Part shown: positions 22,701 through 35,960 of the stretch, in pieces | Layout of the letters: each line of letters opens with the position of its first letter | How positions within the stretch are numbered: the first letter of the stretch is position 1 | DNA from: Phoebastria nigripes | Lineage: Eukaryota > Chordata > Aves > Procellariiformes > Diomedeidae | Reading direction: 5' to 3' | DNA: 64,000 nucleotides | NCBI GenBank assembly: GCA_035582835.1 | Contig: JAYKAV010003361.1 | Coordinates: 150,674-214,673, forward strand | Program-made: the position numbers and the translations under genes | The notes under the pieces: model-generated | Database searches by the model: none | What the model was told of the DNA's origin: nothing | What the model saw: only the letters and a program-made list of their open reading frames with translations

Positions 22701-25700
22701 CTTTCTGAAGCCCAGAAGTGGATTCAATTCTAGCAGTTTTGCTGCTTCCCTTGGGTTTTGCTTTGTGGGCAGCCCTACTCCTAGGCCAAGGAGGATGGAG
22801 GGAGATGCTGAGATCATGCAGACTGGCAATTCTATCCATCTTGGCAATGATGNTGTTTCCTATTGCCAACATATGGTGGGAGATACTGCAGGAAAAGGGG
22901 AGGGGGACAATACTAACAAAAATCTCTGCTCGAAGTAGTATGTAGAGAAATGGACCATTTTTCTCACAGCTTCACGTGCCTGAATAACCTGAGGAGTGGT
23001 AATTGGAACCCAGTCTGTACATCACACAGCATTTAGACAATGTAACAGCTGTATATTAGTTATTCCTTGGTACTTCCTTTTCTCATCTGGCATAAACCAG
23101 TCAAGAGCAGTGACTGCTGACTGCTTCAAAGCTGATGATAATTGCTTATTAAGGAGCTACAAGACTGAACCCCCTGACATTGCTAAAAACACTTTAAGGT
23201 CACTGTATGGAAGACATAGAAGGATTACTATTAGTAAATGCCATGTGTAAAATACCTTGCTATAGAGCTTTGGATGAGGAAATGCATTTCAGCTGGATGG
23301 TATACCTTACAGAACAGCTACTCCATCAAGGTTGCAACTAAATTGGTTGGGAAAGAAAAGAGCCAACACCAGCTTCCTTTGTAGAAGAGTTTGTGGTTTT
23401 TTTGAACTTTAGAAAGATTCTTAATGANCACGATGGATTTTTTTACCAAAACAAGACTGAAATGCACAAGGGCTGGAATAATGATGTAGGATTGTGGGAA
23501 ACTAAAGGCTCATGTCCTTCACCATGTGCTGTGAAGATACCCTGGGCATAAAGGGAGCTGGGGGACTCTTCTGAGTTCCCTGTGCTCCTTCTGCTGATGG
23601 TCAAGCAACACAGACGAGGAATCAGCTTAAAGGGAGAGGGAAGAAGACTGAACAATTTGGCACAAGTATAGTCTGCAGGAACTAAACTTTGAGTATAGGG
23701 AGTGCCATAAAGTGTTAGGTATTATGAAATAACAGGTCCTATATATGTTTGTTTTTATAATTTATAAATGTATTTGACACTAATCTCTCTTTAGCTCTTT
23801 GCTGCCTATAAAATGAGGATAGTAATACTTCCTACATGAGCAAGGGTGTTATGAAAACAAATTATTTGTGAAACACACCAGTAACACTGTGATGAGTACC
23901 AGGGGAAAAAAAAAAAAACACCCGAATGGTAATCATTCTCTTTTTACAGACAGGTTTGGATATAAGGAATAGCAAGGGCAGTTTTGTCCTCTTATAGAAC
24001 AGGAAAGAGTAGGCTACTTCTTAACTCTAGCAGATTTAGGTGTTTGTCCTTTGACTAGAAAAAACTTAAGATTCCTCAGGAAAAAAATTATTCTATAGCC
24101 TCTCTTGCAAGCACTCTGTCAAGATTACTCAACAAATCTGTTGCATAGCATAATACAAAAGTTAATGGCAAAATAGCTCCTAACCAAACAGCATAGACAT
24201 AGGCACAAACTGGATCTGTCCTTCTGCCAAGCTGAGCTCTAGGTCTTGTTGTGCTGCATAAACATTATAGTCATGAGCAATGCCAAAATTTATTTTGCTT
24301 TAAAGGTATGAACATTAGGATGTTTCAGCTCAAGGATCTACATAATTTCCATGATTAAACAATTAAAATATAATTGCAGTTTCACTCTCTTCTCTTTACT
24401 GTCAGGCCTATCAGTCAAAGAAACTTTAGCATGATCTCCACCTAATATTTACTGTATTTGGCCCTATTATATATTTTTGGGACTGCCTTAATTTCCCTGA
24501 AATGCTGTCTGTGTGTTGGAGTTAAGCTACAGGAATTTTTGTTTGGTTTTTATTTCTTTTCCTACCATTTTTTTATTATTGATACTTCCACTTTAGTGTC
24601 ACAGACATTATTCTTTCAGTTTAATTTACTACAGTTACTTTTACATGTCACAACTTCTCTTTGAAATGACAGCCATCCAAGTTAAAGTCTTTTCAACTTT
24701 AGTGAAAACACATATAATGAGGCTGACACTTGGCTCATGTGGTATTAATCTGGTCTCTTGGTCATTTCTTCTGTGTCTCCTGCTGCAGTCTGCTCTCAAA
24801 AAGACATATCTGCAGCTGGGGAGTACATAAGATTAACTTCCGCCTCTCTGTGGCTTCTTGCCTCAGACCACACACCAAATAATTCCTCAAAGCATTATCC
24901 AGATTTGCTCAAAATTCACCATGCTTGGTTCATTCCTTCAGTTCTGCCACACATGCATTTGTGGACTCTGCTTGCAGCTGATTCTGCTTATGAAACAGGA
25001 AACATTTTGCAAAGATGAGGATTTGGAGACAAACACTATTGTAAAATATCTATAGTAATTTTTCTGTGGAACTCTTCCCTTTTTGGTTTTGCTGATTTTA
25101 TAAATGTACACAGTAGACCATAAAGGTCAGCAAGATGTAACCTTTTTGTTTTCAACTGTACTCAGTGCATAACAAAGATTATGTAGCTTTTCAGTACAGA
25201 CTGAACTATAGTAACTTCTGTGTCCAAAATTAAATAAAAAAAAAAAAAAAAGCAAACCACAGTGCTTATATTCAGGAAGATCTTTAGTGCTGTCTGAACA
25301 ATTAAATTCAATAATGCTACAAAAAAATTGCCACTGTGCAGATGGAGGAAGTGTTAGTCAGCTCTGTTATCCAGGAACCTCCAAACCCTAATCACAGTTT
25401 AAAATCCTTAAAAAGGGAGCCACAGATGTGAGGAGCATGAGTACCTGTGCTCACACACCAATGCAGACTCAAGAAGTATCTGTAATGATGAGCAGGAAAA
25501 CCAGTACATAAAAACATCTAACCACTTTCTGTTACCTTGTGCTTAATACAAGAAGTTATAGCTGAGGTTACCAGACACTTCTCATTAAGTCCATAATGGG
25601 GATGGGAACATAGTTTTGGTGTTTGAGTAAACTTCAGTCTGGCATTTTCTAATATCCGTATTGTTGGTTTTTCAACTAAATATTTTTTCATGAATCTTTC

Positions 25701-26258
25701 TGCTTTTCACAGTAGCCAGTCATAAATATATATATAAGCTCTTCATTTATAGATGTGTTTTGTGTGCCAAGCTATGGAAGTTCTATGTGCAAAACTCCTG
25801 TTACACACTCAGGAGTACAGACATACTGATAACGCAAGAGTGGATTTCATGATGATGTAACTAATGTACCGCGTAAGATGAAGTTTCCAAAGAATCTGTA
25901 AGGGCCCTAACTGAAGAGCACACTTACATTTTCAGCTGTAATCCTTGTGCAGCACCTCTGAGAGCTCACTCTCGATTTTATGATGTAAAAGCTCCCACGA
26001 TGTGAAACATCTTGAGAATAAGTAGAAATCTGTGTCATTATTGCAGTATTTGGACACATTAGATTAATGTCTTCAGGAGGACCATAGCATGTGTTTTACC
26101 TAGCAAAGGATGACAAATGTTAGAGACTTCTAGATATTAGATAATAATAATTTCAGAATTTAGTCAGTTAAAGAACTTATCTCATTCTCCTGTTCCAATA
26201 AATACCTTGCTAATGAATCCTAGTTAACATGACCTTGTAGCAGAGTCTTTTGCTGTTG

Positions 26259-26259
<1 letters not shown>

Positions 26260-26298
<39 letters not shown>
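26260..26298. repeat. 39-base poly(T) tract
   Basis: An uninterrupted run of 39 T with a second T12 run 15 bases later. No polyadenylation signal is visible on the complementary strand next to it, so it is not an obvious retroposon tail. Confidence 0.95.
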
Positions 26299-26300
<2 letters not shown>

Positions 26301-26339
26301 ATTCCTTATCCATTTTTTTTTTTTGTTTTCTGATTTTGA

Positions 26340-26900
26340 AGGAGAGCTGATACTCACAAGTCATATGTCACAAGCCACTAAAAGTGTCAAAATCTTACAG
26401 CAGGCCCTTGGTGGCTTGTTAATCTCTCCCTTTTTCCCCCCTCCTTTTTTAAAGGAAACACACTAATTCACTTAAATATAATGAGAGCCATGCTTGCCAT
26501 AGCCTACTTTTTAAACAGTGTCAGCCCAAGTAAGATCTGTCTTATTTCTTCACCTCCTTTTCTTGGCTCCAACAATTAAATACAAAGCTCAAAAATACAG
26601 GTTTTTATGGCAGAGCTATTTCATATGTCAAATGAGAAACGGAGGCTGCCGTTTTCATAACAGAAAAATATACAAGTGTTAGGGTAGGGAAGTTTTTCTT
26701 TTCCTTTGTNCCCCCCCTTCTAAATTATCATCAGCAACATGTAAAGATAAAACTCCATGTTAAATAGGGAGACCAGATGTATGTTTAACCTCTTGCCCTC
26801 ATTTTTCTAATTGGCTTCCATTAGGAACAAAAAGTTAAAATATCTCTAAACAAAAATAACTGGTATGGTAAGGTGAACTTTTCAACTGGATAAGAGCTCT
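26340..26900 (+). promoter_or_regulatory. Candidate conserved non-coding block
   Basis: Unique sequence following the poly(T) tract, with several TTTATGG/ATTTA-type Hox or Cdx cores, ACTAATTCACTTAA and CCAACAATTAAATA. There is no simple-repeat content except a short C run beside an ambiguous base at 26710. It reads like vertebrate regulatory DNA; conservation is untested. Confidence 0.2.
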
Positions 26901-29900
26901 TTAGAAAAAGACGGTATTACAGAGTGCTGTGTTAGGCCAACAGACTGTTTTACTGTAGTGATACATCTATACTCGGAACAATAACTCCATGTTTACTTTT
27001 GATAAGTAATGGCAGAAAGTTTGTTGAGTTGCAGCAAAAATGAAAGTAACAAGTAGTTAAAATTCTCATGTGTTAAAGAAAATCTAGAATTATCATGCTA
27101 CAGATCTTAGGTTTACTATTCAGTGTTAGACTTTTTCATCTCTACAGACATTAGCTAACCAAATCCTGAAATATGGCTGTGTTATTTTCCCATTCTTCAG
27201 AGACAGGGACCAAGGCAGAGAGTTTGAAGACCAGGATTTTCTCTCTTTTCTCTTTATTCAAGCTTATTCCACCATAAATCCCTGGACTGATGATTCTACT
27301 CTGTTCCTTATTTTGTGTTCACAATACAAAGAATGACATTCATGTTCTTAATAGAAATGGGAATTGAAGGGTAAAGTGTAATGCTGTCTATTTTGCACAG
27401 CAAAGTATGTCTCCAACATAGATGTACATGTATGACAGATTAAATGTCAACTTTAACACTAGTTAAAGATACAGAAAGTAGAAGAAAAGTCCACAGAAGT
27501 GATTGAAAAGACGCAATAGGCAATTCTGTCTAAAGACAGAGGTATTGGAAAGTGTTTTCTCTTGGTAAAAATGCCCATCAGCCAGTAGCGTCAAGAAAAT
27601 TGGCAATGATTGAAAATGAGTTGTTCTTAAGGAGCAAAGCTAGGAGCTGCTGGAAACCCATAAGCTATCCTTTGGAATAGTTTGGAAACTGAGTTTGTTT
27701 TCTCATGAAAGATAAATGTTTTAAGCACTGTTAATGTATTCACTACAGATACCAGCTGGAGAGAGTCTCTCCTTTTGGAAGTGCGCAGTCTGAAAACCAG
27801 CAGATTTTGCATATGGATTCTAAATTCATAATTTTAATTGCTTCCTTCTCATATTGTTAAGCTTTTATGGATGAGTTAGTGTTTAGGAGAGATTTAACTG
27901 AAGAAAAGGTATTCACCCAGGAACAAAAGAAAATTTCCTACAGAAAGGCAGGAGAAACAGGTCTGACATTGAAAAAATGAAGAGACTATTGCAATCAGGG
28001 AATCACTACCAGAAATGAGTGAGTAGAGGAGAAGCCCTCCAGCAACTTGTTCTAACTCCTCTGCTGGAGGTTACTAAATCTCACCAACTCATATTAGCAT
28101 TCCATAATTTCCCCCATGCAAAAATCACACATCTTAGCTTTACTGGCTTAAATACAAGATTTCAGCCATCCTGGCTGATATTATCTAAAGCAAGTGTACA
28201 CTGGAGTGTTTGGAGAGCAGCTAAGCTCCATCTGGGGAAATCACATAAAGACTGGCTGGTATAGTTGTGGTTTTTTTTTTTTCCTTTAGTCATTATTCAT
28301 AACAGGGATGCAGGATGTTTTAGAAGGGAAAAAAGTAAAGGGAGTGTTAAAAGGAGTGACATTTCATATAAAATCACCAAAATCATTTAAACTTTGAACA
28401 GAGAGGATAGAGTTTTGACCCTGTACCTAAGTGTGGCAGTCCAGGATGTCAGTTATGCATTCCTCATATTTCTCTGAAATTGGCAATGTAAAGTAGCCAA
28501 TTTATTCACACTGTGATTTCAATTTCTATCAAGAGTATCACTTCAGCACCTTATAAAAGTAATAATACCACCTTAGAACCTAGNCCAGGAGAAAATACCA
28601 GTTGATTTTATGGGTTGTGCCAATCCTGGAAAAAGTTGCAGATGTCAGCTTTACAGAAGGCTGAAATAGCCAAAGGAAAAGGTCAGTTGTGGGATAAAGA
28701 GGAAAAGGAAATTAAAAAAGAATTCTTTGTGCTGCAAGCTGCAGTGGGGAGACAGGAGCACTTTTGAATTCACACAATAAGCTCCTCATCTTTTGTGCCC
28801 TGCAACTGCCTTAGAAACTCTGTCTTCTCCTTACCTGCATAAATTTCAAAGGTAAAACGCTAGTATTGGAACCATTCCTACTGGATAGCTTCAGCAGACA
28901 GTTTCTGTGGAACAGCAGTCTATGCACAGTATCAGCAGCATCTTTACTACACTTCCAGAAACCTCCCTCATCCACAAGATGGGCACTTCCAAATGGCCTC
29001 TCCCACCTACAAACATCCTGTCTGTGGCAGTTTGAGAGCTGTAGGTAGGTGGGGAGTGGTTTGTGGCTCGTGGCCTAGGGAAGTTCTGCAAAGCCATGTA
29101 ATATGTAACCAGTGAACTTACGGTACCAAAAAAAATCTCTACTCATCTTTCTCTGGCTTGTTCTTTTAACATCAACTTTTGGTGGATCACTTCAAAGTGG
29201 TCAGGCAGGCCTTGTGTCCCAGGATCAGGAAGCAGCCAGCATTGCTGTGTGGCTTACGACGACTGGGGAGCTCTGCTGCATGCACAGCCTCACCACGGGT
29301 GTTTGTTACACTTGGTCGGTGTGTGTCCATAAATTAAAAATGTGTCAAGTCACAGGAAAGCAGGACCAAGGAAAACCTCCTGGGAACCCTAATACAGCCC
29401 CTGTTATCACCAGTGCTTGTCATGTAAATTTGTTCAGAAGTTTATCAAGTTCCATTAACACCAGGTAGGTTTGCTCACCATTCTCCTTAGCTGAAGGCTG
29501 TTCCACAATCTCACTCCTCTAAGGGTTACAAATAATTCTTATTTTCAGTCAAAATACCTACATAATCAGTGCTACTCTTCCTGCTCTTTTGCCCCAGCAG
29601 CGTCCTTCACTGCCCCACAGCTTTTCTTCTTCAGAGTTCACACCACAACATACACGTAGGAGGCAGTTATATTCTCTCCTTTTTTTTTTCCCTCCGCTAA
29701 ACTTAATACACCAAGTTCATTGCTAAACAGAGAACAGTGTGCTGAGACATAGCCCACCATCTTCCTGCTGGTTCTGGACACAAAGCAATGTAGCTACATC
29801 CACATAGGCTAATAAGCTATGCGTCTTGGTGGAGCATATTAATTCCTGGGTGGCACCCTGGAAACGTAGCTGTCTTGCATTCCAAACCCAAGTTTAATAG

Positions 29901-31779
29901 CTTTTCTGGGGCAGTTTAATTTGAAGTATTTCTTGTGGTTCTTCTGGTTGGTTCTGTGTAGACATGCCCTTTTCTTGTAAGATAATGCTTTCATTCTCCT
30001 GTCTTTCTAGAACTGCTTCTAGGTGTCTGGTCTTAAACCAGAACTGCACACCACGTCCCAGACGTAAAAGAAGAATTCCAAGATTGCCAAAACTAACAAA
30101 CCTCCCAAACAGACCTCACATCTGCCACTTGGCAAAGGCTGCCCTCTGCCCACTTAGTAAAAGAAATGTGGACTATAGATACGGGCCTGGTTTACAGTGT
30201 GCTTGACAGATCAGAGTGTTGGAAAGGTTGAAGTACTCTGTTAAGAGTGATGGTCAGAATACAGCTGATATAGACAAAGGTGAATTGAAACAATTTATCA
30301 CGTAATGTTGTACTCTCATTGATTTGCATACAAGAATTCTCTTGAAATTTGAAAGGACAATATTGGTTTATGGGTGTTTTGGGGAAGGAACTTATTTTCC
30401 CCACTTTCTTAAAGATGTTGAAATGCCAAAGCATTTTGCAATTAGAGTGAATATGAAATACTGAAACAGACTTTCCTACAAAATCAAAGTCCAAAATCTC
30501 AGTTTAGATGAAGCATGACATTTTGTGGGAATTAGTTAGAAACATATCATGAAAACTGTCCAAATTGAATTTTTTTTTTTTACTATAGTAAGCTTAACAA
30601 GATGTTTCTCTTTTTCTTTTAAAGGTATAAAAAATGAATTGTATCATAATTTTTAAAAAGTTGAATTGAAAATTTGGTTGAAGCCCATTATTTCTAATGG
30701 AAAATGGAATTAATTTAGTGATTTTTCAAATGAAATAATATTTGGTCATGAAAGTTCCATATATAGCATACTAATTTCAAAATAGGAAAAGAATTGGAGA
30801 ACGAGCAAATAAATGCACAGAAGAGAATTGTAGCATTCTTTGCCAAAATAATCAGGCTCTTCACTGACATGATGCTAAACACAGAGAATGACTATGTTGT
30901 GTTTTGCACAGGCCTGTATCCAAGTTCTTGGTCCAGGCAAGCAGTTTGAACGTCTGTAAAATGTCTAAGTTAATACTTGAAGCTCAAGGCACTGATGTCT
31001 GTACAACTGAAGGAATAGACAGTTCCAGATAGTCCTTAGGTAGCTTAGTCCCTACGAGTTATTGAATTATTGAATTAGAAGTACTAGAGAATTAGGGCGC
31101 ATACCCATAATGGCTTAACACTGTGCACAGAACTGTTGCTTTCCATGCAGAATCCTGCCCATGGGTCATTATCTCTCTGTCCCACATGTAGAAGGGAACA
31201 GGCAGAGCTCTACCTTTACTTCCTTGGCTTCATTCCCCAGTGTTATCAATGAGTTTAGGGTAAACATTAGGAAATATGCTTGTTTTCTGCTCCCCAAGCA
31301 AAGCATTGCTTCCCCTGACTTTTNTCAGGAGTAGCAAGACAACTGCCATTTGTTCTGGATACAGTGCAAGCTGAGAACCAGGACTTTTTTTCATGAAGTT
31401 GTATCTTTTTTATGCTAAACACACATTTGTATTTAGAAAAGCACTTTAGGACACAATGTGTTTTATGTGGCAGTGTATTTGCATTTGATATAATCCGTAC
31501 AGGTCTCTTGCTTCTGTGCTGAGGAGGGGTGAAAAGAATGTTGACAATTTTTTTTTTCATATTGTGATAGATCTCTTCAATATAGTATTTACTGAAGCCT
31601 TTAGGTATAATTTCACTTGTTCCTGCCATTCTAAGATAGATATATCAACCAAAGCTATTCTTAGCGCTCCCCTGATGCATCAAGATGTCATAGAAGTGTG
31701 GACCGTTGCAGCTGATGTATGGAGATAATGGGCACCACATGACAACTTTTTTCTGTTTTCCTTTTCTTTTACTGTCTGT

Positions 31780-32150
31780 AGGTCTGGCTTTAATCAGTGA
31801 CTTCTCTGTGAAATGTTGCAATTGCGTCTGAACAAACTCTTTGCTCTTCTCTGATATGGACCTGTGGATTATAGATGAAACTGCATTAAGAGGCTACAGA
31901 GGTTAATTATGCCTGAAAGTCTCCAGTACTATACACATCAGTTGACACTCTCAGCACACTACATAAACAACCTGGGAGAAGCTATTATTAGCAAAGCAGG
32001 AGAGCTGCGCTTGCCCAGCCCCTGCACTATCTGCTTGCATTTCGAAGCCTTCACGTGGTTGTGCATTTTGAATGAGTCATTTATGCATTCAAATAAGTTT
32101 GTTGGTCAGCTGCGCATCCTGTGTGTGGTATTTCTTTCATATAGACAAGA
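31780..32150 (+). promoter_or_regulatory. Candidate intronic enhancer block
   Basis: A compact, balanced-composition stretch in an AT-rich intron with a TGAGTCAT AP-1 site (about 32073-32080), a CACGTG E-box (about 32053), two CAGCTG/CAGCTGCG boxes and ATTATTAGCAAAGC. Both strands are closed by stops, so it is not an exon. Of all intron segments this one looks most like a deeply conserved non-coding element, by impression only. Confidence 0.3.
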
Positions 32151-35100
32151 GAAAAGATTCCTACCTATCCTCCAAAAATTTAACACCTAAATAGTCCTTT
32201 CTAAAAGCTTTCTTTTTATTTAAAGTACCTAATCTTTCTTTTTTAAATAATAGCTTGAAGTAATTTTAGTAGAACACCTGCATATATTGTACTTGTCAAG
32301 AACTTTTGAGGTTCCGTGATCACATTTTGGTAGTTTAAAAAACATTTTTTCTCTGCTGTCCCATGAAAATTCCATATTGAGCCGGAAGCTAACTTTCACT
32401 GGGAAAATAATAAAACTGATTAAACAGAAGTGTTGTCAAGAGTGCAGTGTAAGCATACTGATAAATCTTTGTTCTCTTTTTGATAGAATCCTTGTAGATG
32501 TTAGGTTAAAAACAGAAAGCATAAGGTTTTCAAACAAAAAGCAGTTCTCAGGATGATCATGTCTCTTTTAAGATTATTTTATTTCAAACCAAACTCCAGT
32601 GAAATCAATTATCTCCTATGCAAAACAAAGAAATGAAAGTGCAAGTACCTGCTTCCATCTATCTCTTGTTATGATGTTTTCTTACATTCCAACACCATTT
32701 TCTTTACTCTTTTTGAAGAGAAGAGGCAGCTTTATGCTTTGGAGTGTGCAGGAACAAGTTGAGGAAGGGTTGGAAGGTCAGCCAGTGAGCTTAAAGCGTG
32801 GCAATTCACTTCTGTCTCACCTCGTTCCTGCTTCTTCAGAGCAGCAGCACAATAATCTTTTAAATCTGTTTGATATGGCTCGTATGCTTGAAGCAACTTG
32901 GACACTGCTTGCATAGGAGCTGTCTTGAATTTGCTTATATGAGATCACAGCAAAAAAAAAAAATCATAGGACACTCAAGGAATTCTCCAGGTTGCTAGAT
33001 TTAATTACCAGAATTTCTAAGGAATTCTTTTGTACCAAAAATAATTGGATCATCATTTTTTTAAGTGGATTAGATACAAAAATATAATGTAAAACAGCCA
33101 TTACATTGAGATATGATGTGGGACATTTTTAGCTGTCAAAATGTGCTTAGAAATGTATAACAAATGCCAGCATGATACTGTGAATTGTGAAAAGGAAAAG
33201 ACACAAGTTCTGCTGTTTGCTGTTGCCAGTGAATGTCTACTTTTGTTTAGACATTATTACTACAAAAGCCAAGATAAGACTGCGATTTGCCAAATGTTGC
33301 ATTGTGCTGTCCAACTCGGGTTTTGAATTAAAATACACATATGCCAAAAATTATGTTTATATCATCTAGTATGTTGTGTAATAAAAGAGTGTTAGGTAGT
33401 CCAGCTAATGAAATTATTAAATTTTGGCAGAGTGGTGTTAAATTGAGTTTATATTTAATATTGGTTTTGGGGAGAGTGGGTGGATGGAGAGTCGAATTCT
33501 ACTTCATATTAATTGAAACAGACTAAGCTGTTGATATAATAATGCCTGTAAATAGCAATTAACTGCTATGTGATGGTAGGTTTTTCTAAGAAGACAACTT
33601 GGAAAGAGTTTGCTTTAGAACAGAATAGTCTAAAGTGGAGCTTTTATTTCCTGTAAGCAAAAGTCTGTGTAGCCAACTTCCCTTTTGGACAGGTGAGATG
33701 TTGCTGGTCCCAGAAGAACCATCTACTGGGGAAAAGGTCTTTCAACTCACAGTGCAAGTCAAAAAATGAGAGTTAAATATTCAGTGGTAGAAGCTGGCCC
33801 ATGGGAATTAGCACACCTTATTATCTTCTGTCAAATGAGATCTTGGTTCTCAAAATCAGTGCTGCCTTTTCCATTTTTTGTAAATTAGAGTACATGTACA
33901 ATTTAAAGGATCTCATTCTTTATATCAAAACCCCATTGTAGTCACTTGGATAATTTTCTTGAGGTTAAATATCACTTGGATGGAGGAGTTTGCAGGATCA
34001 GCTTTCATCTGCTTGCAAGTTGCCCAGGCACTTTCAGTTGGACAAAATCTGCATACCCCAGCTTTTATGAATTATGTTTGTTGTTTATTTTTTCATTATC
34101 AAGATGACCAGTTATATGTTTCATAAGTAGTTTTTTGATTAAGAGTGTGGCAAACAAGCTCCATTCGTCCCTTGTTTGGTTTGACACCCTTCCTGGATGC
34201 TAACACTTAATTAGTCATTGTCCGATCTGAGGAATTTGAGTAGCTTGTTGTTTTTGTTTGTTTATTCCATCGCATCAGTAAGTAGAGTAGTGTAAGATGT
34301 ATCTTGAAACAGAACATGATGTGAAATGTCCATGTTGAAAAATTGCTCATTACGGGTAACAGAAGTTAAACCATTGCACCATTCTTAAATACATGTTGAT
34401 TGTGCAATGAGAGGTGACACTCTTCTAAATTACATTATCAGAAAAAGAGAGTAAGTAAAAATTTGAAAATACAACATATTTAAGCCAATTTGAAATCAAG
34501 CTGTCTGAAAATCAATTATGGCAGTTGTAAAGGGCTTGTGCTGTCTGTCTAGGCATATACTACCCTTTCTTCCAAGCATTAGCTTTCTAGTTTGTGTTTC
34601 ACTGAATAAAAATTTTAAAAGAAAATTCAAGTTCTAGAAAGATTTCCACGTACACAAAAATACCAACCCTGTTCCTTTTTGAACGATTTGTATAAACACT
34701 TGCAACAACTCAATCCCAAAATGTTCATTAAAGTCAACGTCTGCTAAGCTTCACAATTTCTGGCTTTATTTTCTGTGAATATTTCCAGTTGTTGCAAACT
34801 AGGTAATCGGTGTTTTTTTCCCTTTTACTTAGCATATTTTGCTGTAGCAATAAGCAAAGAGGCAGGTAAAGATGTTTTAAAGTATTATTTTGTTTGGATC
34901 AATTCAAGCCAAACCTTGACAGTTTGTATTTGTATGAAATCTTTCCCTTCATATTTATTTTAAATTAAAAGAACTTTAAAATCTTTGATGCTGGAAGCTA
35001 AGCCTTTGGATATCCACTGATAGTGTCCAAATGTGAATACTTTTTTGCACATTCAAGCATTTATAGCTGCTGTCCAGAAAAATATGCCAAATAATTTCAC

Positions 35101-35689
35101 TCTGCTCACATACATTGCAACAAAATAGTTAGGAGTAGATAAGAAAGGTGAGATAAGGCCCAGAACAATAAAAGATGAGAGATGTGATTATTTAAAATTA
35201 TAAACAAAAATGTCATCATTGACATACGTCACATGAGCATTTTCTTAGCAGAAATATTTATATAAGATGACCAGGTCTGACTGCCCAGCTGTAGGAGAGT
35301 ATTAGGTGTCTTGTAGTCTTATGGATGTAGGGGAACCATAAGAATTGAAAAGAGGTGTGTATATGTGTGAGTGTGTGTCTATGTACAAAGAATAGATTAA
35401 ATAACAGATGTTTTCTTACTCAAGGTGGTTTACTGCAAAGTAGCTTTTTTGTTGGTGGTTTGGTTTTTTTTTTTTTTTTAATCATTTGGCTTGTTATCTA
35501 GCTGCCCGGTTTTGTTCTCATGACTGCAGTTGTTTTGCCTAGATACACAGATGCATGAACATATATTGCAGGGGACTTGGAGGAAGGATTTACAGTAATT
35601 TACAGAAGTTAGCCACATGAAATAAAAGCAAGGACATTCCTGTTAGAAACCTGGCTTCAGCTAGTGTCTGCCTAACCACTGTTGAGTCT

Positions 35690-35960
35690 AATGAATAGCA
35701 ACGGAGCCCGGTATTACAAAGTGCAGGGAATCATCAAAGGTAATAAAATTGACATCAGACCAAAGCAGCATCTGGGAGTGAAGTTTTAAGTAGCAGACAG
35801 GAATGTGTACTAATTATTGCATTGTTAATATGTTGCATGTGTTGGTTGAGTAGAGATGGTGTGACTAAGGGCAGGCAGTAGCACAGCCAGTAGCCCTGGA
35901 TTTTATCCATCACAGATTCTGTATTAAATCTCCAGCTGCTTTATAACTTTCCTAATACGA
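35690..35960 (+). promoter_or_regulatory. Candidate conserved non-coding block
   Basis: Unique sequence with TAATTATTGCATTG and ATTAAATCTCCAGC cores between two simple-sequence tracts. No open frame of note. Confidence 0.15.

Noticed and set aside
29112..29468. 118-codon open frame with a signal-peptide-like beginning
   Set aside because: GTG start, no homology recognised, no splice or polyadenylation context; a T-rich start readily mimics a signal peptide.
32940..33000. ATCATAGGACACTCAAGG resembling an inverted CR1 end
   Set aside because: The match is too short; similar ATCATAGGAT words recur elsewhere (36825, 44015) without other CR1 sequence.
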